Below, in pieces: positions 10,030-19,297 of a DNA stretch of 55,006 nt. The stretch is from Asparagopsis taxiformis. Taxonomy: Eukaryota > Rhodophyta > Florideophyceae > Bonnemaisoniales > Bonnemaisoniaceae. The number at the start of each line of letters is the position of its first letter. The stretch's first letter is position 1. The translations under genes were made by a program, and so were the position numbers. A model generated the notes under the pieces. That model made no database searches. It was not told the DNA's origin and saw only the letters and a list, made by a program, of their open reading frames with translations. The stretch spans positions 1 through 55,006 of the forward strand of contig JALQPE010002022.1 in the NCBI GenBank assembly GCA_030407315.1. Direction: 5' to 3'.

Positions 10030-11362
10030 GGATGGACTATTGTGTATTACTGAGGGTTCTAGTATGCGTATTATAGTTCCAAAATTACTTATTCAGCAAG
10101 TGCTTGATTACGCACATGGTGCAAGGCCTAATGGTCATCAAGGTGTATGGAAAACAATGCAATGGGTGGAAAGGAGGTTTTGGTGGAAAGGTTGGAGAAA
10201 GGATGTGTCGGAACGGGTAAGAAAATGCATTAACTGTTCACTGCATAGACTGAGGAAGCCAGGTGTGCAGGGCAATATGAAGAAATGGCATCCGTTGAGA
10301 CGATTCCAAGTCGTTGCAGTTGATGTATTGGATGTATCGACATCCAATAGGAGAAGTACATCAAAAGCTGTTGTAATGGGAGACTTATTCACGAGGTTTG
10401 TGTGGGCTTCTGCAGTGAAGGATGAGCGGGCAGAGACTATTTCTCAGGTGTTGCTCGATGAGTGGATATTGAGGTTTGGGCCTCCAGAAAAGCTTCTAAG
10501 TGACAGGGGAAAGACATTTATGAGCGAGATGGTGCAACATTTGTGTACATGTGTCGGGGCAAAGAAGATATTCACCAGTCCCTATCACCCACAAACTGAT
10601 GGTTTTATCGAGAGATTTAACCGTACTCTGATGAAGGAAATTCGTGCATATGTGTCAATAGAGGAAGACGATTGGGTGCAACATTTGCCAATGGCATGTT
10701 TCAGGTATAATACAGCTGTGAACAGTGTCACGGGAATGACTCCATACAAGGCTGTTTTCGGAGTGGATGCATTTGATTTTGATGCTGAAGCAGGTAGGCG
10801 AATGGCCATCGACCAAGAACCAGAAAGTAACGAGGCGTTAGCAAGGAGGCTTGCAGAGTTACATTGGCAATTACTACAGAGTGGGAGTAAGGCACGTACA
10901 GATGCAGCTAAGCAGTACAATAAGCTAGCAAATGCAGTGGAGTTTGAAAAGGGTGATCGAGTTATGGTGTTTAATCCTCGCCACCACATGGAGAAGGGGA
11001 GAAAGCTACGTACACCATGGATGGGGCCGTATAGAGTGCAGGAGGTGTTAACTAATGTTTCATACATTGTCAAGTCTGAAGTTGGACTGGATGTCGCTCG
11101 GGTGCATGTCAATAGACTTCAGAAGTATGATGAGGATATATGTGAGACTGGGGATCCTATCGATGTGGTCTTCCCAGACAGTCGAAGAATTATCAAAAGT
11201 ATAATTGGGGAAAAGATCAGGGATGGCAAACGGTGGTTCAAGGTGAAACACACCTATGCAAATGGAGCAGAATGGGTCAGTGAGGCAGATCTACCTACGT
11301 TAATTGTTGCAGAGTATGACGCAATAGTCGCATCGAAGGCCAAACGCTCTGTGGCAAAGTGA
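9977..11362 (+). CDS. pol: Gypsy-1 integrase with chromodomain-like C-terminus
   Basis: The 461-codon frame overlaps the RNase H frame by 53 bp in another register, so a one-base indel near 9980-10020 probably separated it from pol. The zinc-binding region carries 'HGARPNGHQGVWKTMQW' and 'CINCSLH'. The catalytic D, D and E are in 'VAVDVLDVS', 'LLSDRGKTFM' and 'SPYHPQTDGFIERFNRTL'. The last 70 residues, 'IIGEKIRDGKRWFKVKHT' to 'EWVSEADLP', have the spacing of a diverged chromodomain, used by chromoviruses for target choice. It ends 21 bp before the 3' LTR. Confidence 0.9.
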   Translation: MKTWERVITERSNHVLDEDGLLCITEGSSMRIIVPKLLIQQVLDYAHGARPNGHQGVWKTMQWVERRFWWKGWRKDVSERVRKCINCSLHRLRKPGVQGNMKKWHPLRRFQVVAVDVLDVSTSNRRSTSKAVVMGDLFTRFVWASAVKDERAETISQVLLDEWILRFGPPEKLLSDRGKTFMSEMVQHLCTCVGAKKIFTSPYHPQTDGFIERFNRTLMKEIRAYVSIEEDDWVQHLPMACFRYNTAVNSVTGMTPYKAVFGVDAFDFDAEAGRRMAIDQEPESNEALARRLAELHWQLLQSGSKARTDAAKQYNKLANAVEFEKGDRVMVFNPRHHMEKGRKLRTPWMGPYRVQEVLTNVSYIVKSEVGLDVARVHVNRLQKYDEDICETGDPIDVVFPDSRRIIKSIIGEKIRDGKRWFKVKHTYANGAEWVSEADLPTLIVAEYDAIVASKAKRSVAK

Positions 11363-11383
11363 GGATAAGCGAGTGAGGCCGAG

Positions 11384-11714
11384 TGTTACGTGGGAGCAGA
11401 GAATGGTACCAAGTCAGGTAACTAAAAGGCCGACACTTAACATCAGTTTGTAGTGTATTGCACCGCAGTGCAGCGTATTGCGTTGACATGCAATGCAGTT
11501 CCATCATGTGGAAATAATTTACAGAATGCAAAGGAGACAAACCAAAAGATTTCAGGAGAGTATGGGAGGAAGTGATTATCAACACTGGAACCACTGACAG
11601 TATAAATAGGTAGCAATGAATAGAGAGCAAAGAAGAGAGCAGGGAATGGAGCAGAAGAAGAGAGCAAGGAGAGAGTAAACAAACGGGAGTTTTACTTCAT
11701 ACCGGTATCTAACA
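11384..11714 (+). repeat. Gypsy-1 3' LTR
   Basis: This is the second 331-bp copy, starting TGTTACG after a purine-rich stretch near 11358-11380 that may be the polypurine tract. It ends TCTAACA and is followed by the duplication TATC and then the NB-ARC coding sequence. Confidence 0.93.
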
Positions 11715-13816
11715 TATCCGACGAGCGATATCTTCTTCGATCCATCCCACCCATTCACAACCAAAACTTGACCAAAGTACCCTCCCACAATCACCTCATC
11801 TCCTCCAGAACCGACATACATACATTTTCTAACAAACTTCACATCTAGTACACGTCTTAACAAACTTCCCCCGCTCGCCAGTAATCCGGGCCCAGCACGA
11901 GCCCAAGGCCGTTGCCCATTCTGTTCGATACTACGCACTAGCCACTCCACAATACCACTCTTGCTTCTCACTTCGCGCAGAGGTCCAAACAGCTGGAATG
12001 TACATTCATCTCGATTATTCACGCAATACGGTACCATGCAAAGCCTCATCGCGATAACCACAGTATCAATATCGCGTGTCACTTTGATGCTCGTTTCCGT
12101 CCTCTCGTGTTCCACTAAATACGATTGCAATGACTTCAGATCGCTGATCATCTTGTGAAAGGGTGCTCGGTCCTCGTCTTCATTCATTAGCTCCACCCAT
12201 CGATAGTTGATGAGCAGTTTCAGCGCATCGGTGGCGCGCCCAGCACCAAGCAGATGGCGCACTACATTTTCCAGCATGTACTTGTCATTCTTATCTAGAT
12301 CCCACCATGACATTTGTCCATCGTTATCACGATCGTGGGCGCTACAGCTTGAATTCATAGACAGTCGGTATGCATCTAGCAGTCTTGCATGCCACTTGGT
12401 CGCTCCATCTCCGTCATTGGCCATACCCATACTCATGTCCAGCAAGATATCATGTACGCGTACTCCTACTATACCTTTGTCCTTCTCTCGAACTTCAGAT
12501 ACCAGACTGTTTCGAGATAGCATTCTCACCCCGGCCTGCACGCTTTTCACACCCCATAGCTTCTCGATCACACTCACCGGCAGACACATCCGCTTCTGCA
12601 TAATGCACAATGACTCAAACATTTCTCCAACTGTGAGATGATCGGCGAGCTCTGTTGTGTTCTTCATCGCCACCCAGCTCTTCTCCAGGAACTGTATACT
12701 CGTTTCGACTGTATTTTCCAAGCCTTTGTGGCCATCCTTACTCGATTCTCTTGCAAGTAGCCCGGCATTCGGTTCCAAAAGACTCCAGTACTCACTGATT
12801 GCATTGTGGTCGCAGTGGTTTGAGCTTGGGTCCATCAAACGCTTCACTGCAGATCCAGCAACGCTCAATGCAAGCGGCAGTCCTCCGCATGTATTGATGA
12901 TACTATACAGGGCGTTTCGATTCTGAGGAGAAAGTGAGCGGATATCATTTGCACTGATGGATGCATTGTGAAGGAAGATACGGAAATTTTTGCGATCGCC
13001 AGAAAGTTGGGGATTGAGCGGAATGCATCCGTTGGGTGTGAGAACATCTGCAATATCTCTACTGCGTGTAGAAGTCAAAGATTTCAATGATGTAGTGTCG
13101 TTCCCATGTACATTCCTGCACATAGTTCTCACCAAATCATACACTTTTGTATCAAAATCCCAGAGGTCATCGAACAATAGCAAAAAGTGTTTGCGGACTA
13201 AACGATCCATAAGTTGGGTGATCATCGAGAGGTGTGTGTCTTCCGAAGCAGCCAGTTCTTTGAAGTCTTCCAAGAAGTCTGGAAATGCAAATTTGACGAG
13301 TTTCTGGATTTGGGGAATGAAGGAGGATAGTGTGACGTCATGGCCAAGTTCAAACAACCACACTCCGTCTGTGAATTTAGCTTTGATGTCTCTGTCCCTA
13401 CCGAGAACGCACAGAACCGTGGTCTTCCCTGCGCCGCCCATTCCGAAAAGGGCAATGCTATTTTTGGATGCATCATCTGACAAGAGGCCATGTTTAGTAT
13501 TGCTCTCTGGGGTGTTAGAACCTATTGTAAAACCGAGTATTGCGTCTTGAACAAAAGGGACATTGGACGCATGGCCCGTCAGGTGATTAACCTTGCGAAT
13601 AGAGCGCGACGATTGAGCGGATGATTGGGGCGGAGATGGACGTGAAGACGGCGAGGTAGTGCGAGGCCGAGACGAAGCGGGCACTGCGGCGGATGCACGG
13701 AGAGGTTGAGGCACTGGATGGCATGGGCGCGGAGATTCGGGGGCGGGTGCATGTGGCGATTTGCTGGAGACGGAGAGAGGATTGGAGCGGTTCGATTGAG
13801 CGCAGGAATTTCCCAT
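11715..13816 (-). CDS. NB-ARC domain protein (NLR-like), 5' part of interrupted gene
   Basis: About 700 codons are open from ATG 13814-13816 to the Gypsy-1 LTR. Residues 1-5 (MGNSC) fit an N-myristoylation signal with an adjacent cysteine, suggesting membrane anchoring. Residues 10-75 are a Pro/Ser-rich linker. NB-ARC motifs follow in order: P-loop 'GMGGAGKTT' at 125-133, Walker B 'LLLFDDLWD' at 212-220, an RNBS-B-like 'SLTSTRSRD' at 246-254 and 'CGGLPLALSVAG' at 310-321. The tail after about residue 600 begins WD40-like sequence that continues at 6151-6277 and 1-1431. In plants, fungi and animals such STAND ATPases sense ligands and oligomerise in immunity or cell death; the role here is unknown. 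The nucleotide-binding half is intact while the sensor half is broken, so a truncated protein is conceivable. Confidence 0.88.
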
Positions 13817-14205
13817 GCTGGACAGGTGGGGAGGAATGGGTTGTGAAGTAGGGATGGCGCACAGAGGGAGCGGGGAGATGTAAAGAAGAGTAGATTCTGT
13901 CTCGCTCAGCGGTGAAGCGATTCCAGAAGCGGAGTCGAAATTTGGACTGTGAATGTGTCGTGGGCGTCGGTCAGGCGGTTGCTGCGGGGAATTGCAGAGC
14001 GCTGACGACAGCGAAATGTTAAAAACGGTTCAACCTTACTGAAATGATGCATTGTTGCGCTGCCCTGAATCAAAAGCTTTTGCAACTGCGACATGAAACG
14101 ATTTGCTTGATGTATCTACTGTACCTTATTTAACGACGTTTTGCAGACATTCGAGAGCTTTCGGTCCACCTGTTCAAATCCGGTGCGTGGACAGTCGATG
14201 TACCA
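13817..14205. other. Upstream region of the NB-ARC gene
   Basis: These 390 bp lie between the NB-ARC start codon and the left inverted repeat of the Harbinger element and should hold the NB-ARC promoter. I see no convincing gene, TATA box or RNA structure. Confidence 0.4.
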
Positions 14206-14251
14206 GAGAGATTTGGCAAGGCAAAAGTGCGAGCAGTTTTAGCACAGCGTG
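14206..14251 (+). repeat. Harbinger left terminal inverted repeat
   Basis: It starts GAGAGATTTGGCAAGG and ends CACAGCGTG. It is complementary to 17849-17894 with two mismatches. The precise outer base of the element is uncertain by a few nucleotides. Confidence 0.85.
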
Positions 14252-14563
14252 TGCAGTTACTCCACCTTATGACAACAGAGTGAGCCTTTATGGCGAGTTC
14301 ACATAAAAGAGAAATTTGCCTTACAGTGGTCCCGTTACCCTGAATCAGATAGTTTGAAAGTTCCAGACCAATTTGTCCATGTCACGGCTAAATCTACTAT
14401 TAGTGACTGTTACGACCAGATAGACAGCTGTCGCACGGGATCGACCTGCGTGAAACGATAAAAACCCAGGAAGATTAAGTTTTCCACTTTCCACATCACA
14501 CTTCGTGTCTGACCGAAACTGTCTACTTGTCCTCATTAGAGCGTTCGCAACCCACTTTCTGCG

Positions 14564-15723
14564 ATGAGGAGCGGTCGGGATCAAAAGGACTTTGCACCCC
14601 ACCGCGTACGATCAAGATACGACCAGAACGTCCTGTTTCTGGCATACGCGCGTGGAGCTGGCACTACTTCTGCTTTGAGCCTCCTGTTCTTGCAGCAAGC
14701 TAGTAAAGAGTACGAGGACATGATATTGCGAAACAAAAGGAAAATGGAAATCTTCTCCACGAAGTTCGATCTATTCCTACTAGAAGACTTCGAATCTATC
14801 CGTAATTCCGGTTCACAAAACAGGACATAGTTAAAATCGTTTCTGCTCTAAAATGGGACCAGAAAACATTCAAGACGGAGCGGAAAAGATACTCAAGCAA
14901 TTCCATAGAATCTTTCTGCATATTAGCCCGGAGGTTGGGTTCACCATGTCGATGGATTGATTTGGAGCACGAATTCAAATGTTCTACTCTAAGCTTATGT
15001 GAAATATTATATGAGGCACTGCAGAAATTTTATGATCACTTCAGTCCCCTGGTGTTATCCCTTCCTATACACATAATTAATCCAAGATCCGAAGAGTATT
15101 TGCAGGCTGTATATGATGCTGGTGGTGCCTTGGATAGTTGTATTGGGTTTTTGGATGCTACTAATATCTATATTGCTAGGCCAAGCGGGCTCATGCAACG
15201 GGCTGCGTACAATGGACATAAGAAACGTAACTGTATAAAATTCCAGGCCGTGACACTGCCTGATGGAATTATCGCCCATGTTGGAGGTCCATTGGAAGGA
15301 AGAAGACACGATATGACACTCTTCAGGGAGTCTGGAATTGAGAGGGAACTAGAAGAGAAGTTGTACATAAGAGGGAGACAGTTTTACGTATATGCAGATT
15401 CAGCATAGGCACTAAGTCCATATGTTATAGTTGGATTCAAGGGGAACGATCTTACTGAAGAGCAAAAGTGGTTCAAAAGATCGATGTCAATGCTACGAGT
15501 TTCAGTTGAGTGGGGATTCAAAGAAGTGAAACAATACTTTACGCATGTGGATCTAACTAGGAAGATGAAGACAGCAGCTACTCCGGTAGGACTATGGTAC
15601 GTTTCAGCCTGTTTGCTTTTCAATTTTAAGACCTGCTTCTATGGATCTCAGTCCAGTAGAAAATTCGATTGCCCACCACCAAAGTTTGAAGAGTACATTT
15701 CTTCCTTAGCTGAGAACAATTGA
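14564..15723 (+). pseudogene. PIF/Harbinger DDE transposase, disrupted
   Basis: Three consecutive frames together encode a DDE_Tnp_4-type transposase of roughly 380 residues. The first frame (14564-14828) gives a charged N-terminus. After a frameshift near 14805 the helix-turn-helix-like part follows ('FTKQDIVKIVSALKWD'). The catalytic domain contains 'IGFLDATNIYIARPSG', 'AYNGHKKRNCIKFQAVT' and 'GGPLEGRRHDMTLFRESG'. The second acidic motif 'YVYADSA' is followed directly by TAG (15406-15408) where the family usually has Y. The frame then continues through 'RVSVEWGFKEVKQYF', which holds the expected glutamate. Two lesions indicate a recent pseudogene. The enzyme would have cut at the inverted repeats together with the Myb-like partner. 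Confidence 0.88.
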
Positions 15724-15995
15724 ACTGTGTGGAATTTACAGGCCCCTTTTAGTACTAAACTGAAGTGTGTATTTGCAAAGAGAATCATGGAAATCTAAAG
15801 AGACCTTAGATATCTCGGTTTGTATAACTCCCTTGCAGCTGGTAGGAGTCTACTGGAGGGAGCGAAAAAGACAAAATGCTGGAGTGATGAGGGAGGGTGT
15901 CACTAGTATTTATTTGTCGTGGTAAGTCGCTCTTACTTCACGTTCAAAAAGACCTGGGCTTCCATGATAAGTTGTAATGAACTATCGATCTCAAT
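15724..15995. other. Tail-to-tail spacer in the Harbinger element
   Basis: This 272-bp spacer lies between the convergent transposase and Myb-like genes and should hold both 3' ends. No further gene is visible. Confidence 0.4.
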
Positions 15996-17108
15996 TCATT
16001 CCTCATCTGCCACCCGCTTTGATCCTCCCCTTAAAGCCTCAATTTTTGCTTGAGTCAACATTTTGTCCATTTCAAGCCTTTGTTCTTCGTGTGCAGGCCG
16101 TATACTTAAAGCCCTGGACGCTTCCTGGCGGTATTTCACTTCCATTTCATACTTTTTTGCCTCCAGTTCTCCCTGTTCCCTGGCAAGCCGTAAACGTTCG
16201 GCTTCAGAAGTCATTAGGACATCGTAAAACTCGCTAATGTCATCCTGCATCCGCTTACTCTTCTTTTCCTTTCTCGTAGATGAACTCCCTGCCATCATAA
16301 CATCTGCAGATATTATCATGTCTGTATTACCAAGTGAACTTTCTGGCGAGACAAGGTCTATTACCTTCCTTTCACTTCTGTGCTTCATAGCCCTGGTACG
16401 AACTGCATCACCAGCCGCAACTATCGATGCTTTTCTAGCCTCATCCTTTTCTCTTTCTGAGTTACGTTTCTTCGTCGCGTTCGTGCTTTCAAACAAAATA
16501 AGTGCACACATCTGATCTTGTTCGGAAACCGGTTTTTTTTGGAAGGGTGAGCTTGAACTCACTGACATAAATTCTTTGTGGTTGTTTAGCAGACGTCTCA
16601 GACGTGTTGAACATTGTTTTCCATCAGTTTTCCATGGAAGATCGCCTAAATGGTTCAACTGATCGCTCACATGTTTGAATTCCTCTCCTCTCTTACCAAA
16701 ACGTGCTAAGTGTGCTCTTGCGTTCAAAACCTCCCTCAACAAAAGAACATCCAACTTTTTGGAAAACTTCTTCGCAATCATTGTTTCCGTTTCCTCAATA
16801 TTGCCATTACTCTCATCACTATCTGATCGTTCTAAGATGCCAACTTCCTCTGATGGCCCAGCTTGACCATTATTCGGTTTAGTAAAAGCAACGTAATTCT
16901 CATTGAGGTCTTCATATGTCGGTATTGAATCATTTCCAAAGCCTGAGTATCTGTTGGATATTAGTTCCACATCTGGGCATATATTTTCCACACTCATTTC
17001 ATCCATATACCCAGTACTGCACATGTTTCCGGTCATAGTATCTCGATCTCCTGAACTGCAGTCAAAAATAGAAGCAATCCTTATAGCACTGTTCCCACTG
17101 AGGCTCAT
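15996..17108 (-). CDS. Myb/SANT-like DNA-binding protein of the Harbinger element
   Basis: This is an intact 370-codon frame. Residues 1-110 are acidic and low in order ('SDSDESNGNIEETE'). Residues 114-180 form a Myb/SANT-like helical module with 'KKLDVLLLREVLNARAHL', 'FKHVSDQLNHLG' and 'KQCSTRLRRLLNNHKEF'. Residues about 295-365 are a charged coiled coil ('RLRLAREQGELEAKKYEM') ending 'GGSKRVADEE'. PIF/Harbinger elements typically encode such a second protein, which in other systems imports the transposase into the nucleus and binds DNA. Its convergent position 272 bp from the transposase and its location between the inverted repeats support this role. Unlike the transposase it shows no lesion, so it could still act on related elements. 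Confidence 0.82.
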   Translation of the reverse strand: MSLSGNSAIRIASIFDCSSGDRDTMTGNMCSTGYMDEMSVENICPDVELISNRYSGFGNDSIPTYEDLNENYVAFTKPNNGQAGPSEEVGILERSDSDESNGNIEETETMIAKKFSKKLDVLLLREVLNARAHLARFGKRGEEFKHVSDQLNHLGDLPWKTDGKQCSTRLRRLLNNHKEFMSVSSSSPFQKKPVSEQDQMCALILFESTNATKKRNSEREKDEARKASIVAAGDAVRTRAMKHRSERKVIDLVSPESSLGNTDMIISADVMMAGSSSTRKEKKSKRMQDDISEFYDVLMTSEAERLRLAREQGELEAKKYEMEVKYRQEASRALSIRPAHEEQRLEMDKMLTQAKIEALRGGSKRVADEE

Positions 17109-17848
17109 GTCTGTATCAAATTCGCTGTTACAATTGCTTATATAGGAAATTGTTGATATTTGAATGATTGTATCTCCAGGTTTGAGTTTGGAACCACTAG
17201 GATGCTCTTATACTCCTGGAAAAATTCTCGTTCATTTCCCTATCCCGCCCTGTTCTTTGTTACTGTTACACAGAAGGATCTTTGCACTCCGGTATTCGCT
17301 TTCTAGACGTAAGTGAAGTAGTTAATCGAGTTAGTCCGTTTAGAAACCGTCCCAGAATGTACCAGTGTCCATAGGAATATTTTGCAGTGCATAACTCGTA
17401 GGCTGATACCGAAATCACTGCATCAATTCTGTTCCGAACCCCAATATTGAAAAGGAATCTCCAGAAACCCCTGAAAGAGTCTGAATTGATTGCAACAACA
17501 GCCATGGCTGCGCTGTCAAGCTTTTTCAGAGCCTTACAATTATTGGAAAGGTTAAACGGTACACCTCACATGACCTGCCCGAGATGGATTGATCATGACA
17601 AGATCAGTGTTTGAATGGTGTTTGGAAACGGAAACAGGAAACAAAGGGACATCTGTCTTTTTTGGTTCCTGTCACGCCGTCTAAAAGTGAGTTACGGATT
17701 AAGGGCACCAGAGGGTTTTGAACTACTTTGGGAAAAAATAACTGCTCTCCTGGCAAAAGTTTGCTGAGCATTACAGAAGTCTAGTTTTACTTACTCAAAT
17801 AAAAGGTATGACAAATATGGCGTCCTGCGCAGCGATTTCATTACCCCG

Positions 17849-17894
17849 CACGCTGTGCTAAAACTGCTCGCACTTTTGCGTTGCCAAAGCTCTC
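17849..17894 (-). repeat. Harbinger right terminal inverted repeat
   Basis: The reverse complement reads GAGAGCTTTGGCAACG to CACAGCGTG and matches the left repeat at 44 of 46 positions. Between the Myb-like start and this repeat (17109-17848) I see no gene; the region is probably the promoter side of the Myb-like gene. Confidence 0.85.
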
Positions 17895-18712
17895 TACTGT
17901 ACGTTGATTGGCTACTGCTTACACTCCAGAAGTACGCGATCGCTGGACAGCAACGACTAAACTCAACGTTGGTTAGATCAAGAGACGGTCGCCATTGGAC
18001 AGCAGCATATCTTGCAGCTGGCGAGATGCATCCGATCACGCTACATCTCAATATCGACACGCTAACGAGAAACAGTTTTCAAAAATTTCCAAACCTGACC
18101 AGGAGCTTGGCATCATACGCCGCACCCCCTGTGATCAGTATTGACCAGTTTACGTGTTGAGGTGCTACCGACGAGAGGTACAGTATATTCGAAAGAGCTA
18201 GACGGTAGGCTTGGTGCGGATAAGGTCAACAGTTATTCGTCATGAATTATGCTATTGTTATCATGACTCGTGAGTGACGGGGTCGGCACAGACCGCTCAA
18301 CGCACTGTAAGGCTGTGTAAGCTGTTCATTATCACCATTACAAGAACAGGCCGTTCCTCTGAGGTACGAGTATTGTCTTTGTGCAATGTTACACGTAGAT
18401 AGCTATAATCAGAGCGACCTATGTGAGATGGCGAGCGCCAGAATGAGGATGCAAAGCTTTACTTTCATACGACCATGCTTGAGCAACAAATCTCACCGAT
18501 GCATAACTATCAAACTTGCATCCTGCTACAATTCAACAGTCTAGCAGCAGCCGTTATGTTGCGCGCTGTGATATTTCTACCGCACATAGATTACTGGTAG
18601 CAGATTAATCCAACCATGTTCAGGCTTTCTCACTGTATCTACACGTCCTGATTCATTTCATCCAGTGTGTGCTCGCAAGCATGAATAAGAAAACCACAAT
18701 AGACCTATTCCG
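17895..18712. other. Intergenic sequence, nothing recognised
   Basis: The stretch lies between the Harbinger element and the displaced 3' end of the secreted Ser/Thr-rich gene. Only short open frames occur, without recognisable motifs. It should hold the original terminator of that minus-strand gene. Confidence 0.4.
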
Positions 18713-18818
18713 TCACAGAGTGCACTCGGTGTCATCTAAAACCAGAAACGCTCCGCACCTCGCGCAGCAGTCTAATAGCACGTCTGTCACCATGCTACCA
18801 CGGAATATTTCAGCGCCT
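18713..18818 (-). pseudogene. Displaced 3' end of the secreted Ser/Thr-rich gene
   Basis: Joining 29842 and 18818 across Gypsy-2, with one copy of the duplication GCCT, continues the minus-strand frame: 'RTLTEG' is followed by 'AEIFRGSMVTDVLLDCC' and reaches a TGA at 18713-18715. About 31 residues are added, including four cysteines, which fits the Cys-containing C-terminus before the junction. This identifies the original stop codon of the gene whose main part is at 29842-31037. Confidence 0.75.
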
Positions 18819-19268
18819 TGTAGACTGTCTCAGAGATATCCAGTCAAATCGTTGGGCGTTGATTGAATGTGGCAGCGATAATACCAGGTGAATGTAGACT
18901 GGTTATCACCAGCAGGTTTAATGTGTATACAAGTTATGGACTTGTATCTTGGCAAGTTATCACTTGCTTCAGGTTGCAAGAGCTATTGCTCTCTCTCTGA
19001 TGAGATTGTTCTCCTCCTTGTGCATCCTTCAGCATTGTCTATCTAATATACTATTCTGTAGTCTAGCTGTTCATCCTTGTCGTTTGTTACTCTGTGGTTC
19101 ACAGCTAATGTGAGCCATTAATGTATGAACGTGCTAATTTGTTCAATTCCTTAATTATTTCAACGTTCATGTTATTGAACGTTTCAGCTTGAAGATAATG
19201 TCAGCTTGATTTTCAGCTGAGCTGTACCAAGACATTTCCACAGTGCTTGAAGTGCTCGAATGTCTACA
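18819..19268 (-). repeat. Gypsy-2 3' LTR
   Basis: This 450-bp repeat matches 28784-29214 plus 29823-29841 without visible mismatch. On the minus strand it is preceded by ACATGGGGCAG, a plausible short polypurine tract. Inside are short inverted motifs around GAACGTTCA near 19117-19188. Confidence 0.92.
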
Positions 19269-19297
19269 CTGCCCCATGTTCTATTATGATAGAACAT

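Larger units (their letters stand above)
6278..11714 (+). mobile_element. Gypsy-1, Ty3/Gypsy LTR retrotransposon
   Basis: LTRs of 331 bp flank gag, protease, RT, RNase H and integrase, the Ty3/Gypsy order. The 4-bp target duplication TATC is at 6274-6277 and 11715-11718. The two LTRs differ at one position that I could see, which suggests a recent insertion. Coding is split by an in-frame stop in the protease and a frameshift before integrase. No TGG-type tRNA primer site follows the 5' LTR. It belongs to a different lineage from Gypsy-2 and Gypsy-3: separate gag, FMDD box, and a diverged chromodomain-like end. Confidence 0.95.
14206..17894. mobile_element. PIF/Harbinger-type DNA transposon
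   Basis: Inverted repeats of 46 bp (44 matching) bound a 3.7-kb segment with the two genes expected of PIF/Harbinger: a DDE transposase on plus (14564-15723) and a Myb/SANT-like protein on minus (15996-17108), convergent. The expected 3-bp target duplication cannot be fixed: GTA occurs just outside both ends at slightly unequal distances. The transposase is broken by a frameshift and a stop, so this copy is probably immobile unless helped. Confidence 0.85.

Noticed and set aside
17266..17505. 79-codon minus frame inside the Harbinger element upstream of the Myb-like gene
   Set aside because: No recognisable motif, and PIF/Harbinger elements do not normally carry a third gene; left as non-coding.
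14200..17901. GTA as the Harbinger target duplication
   Set aside because: GTA flanks both ends but at unequal distance from the aligned inverted repeats (3 versus 4 nt), so the duplication could not be established.
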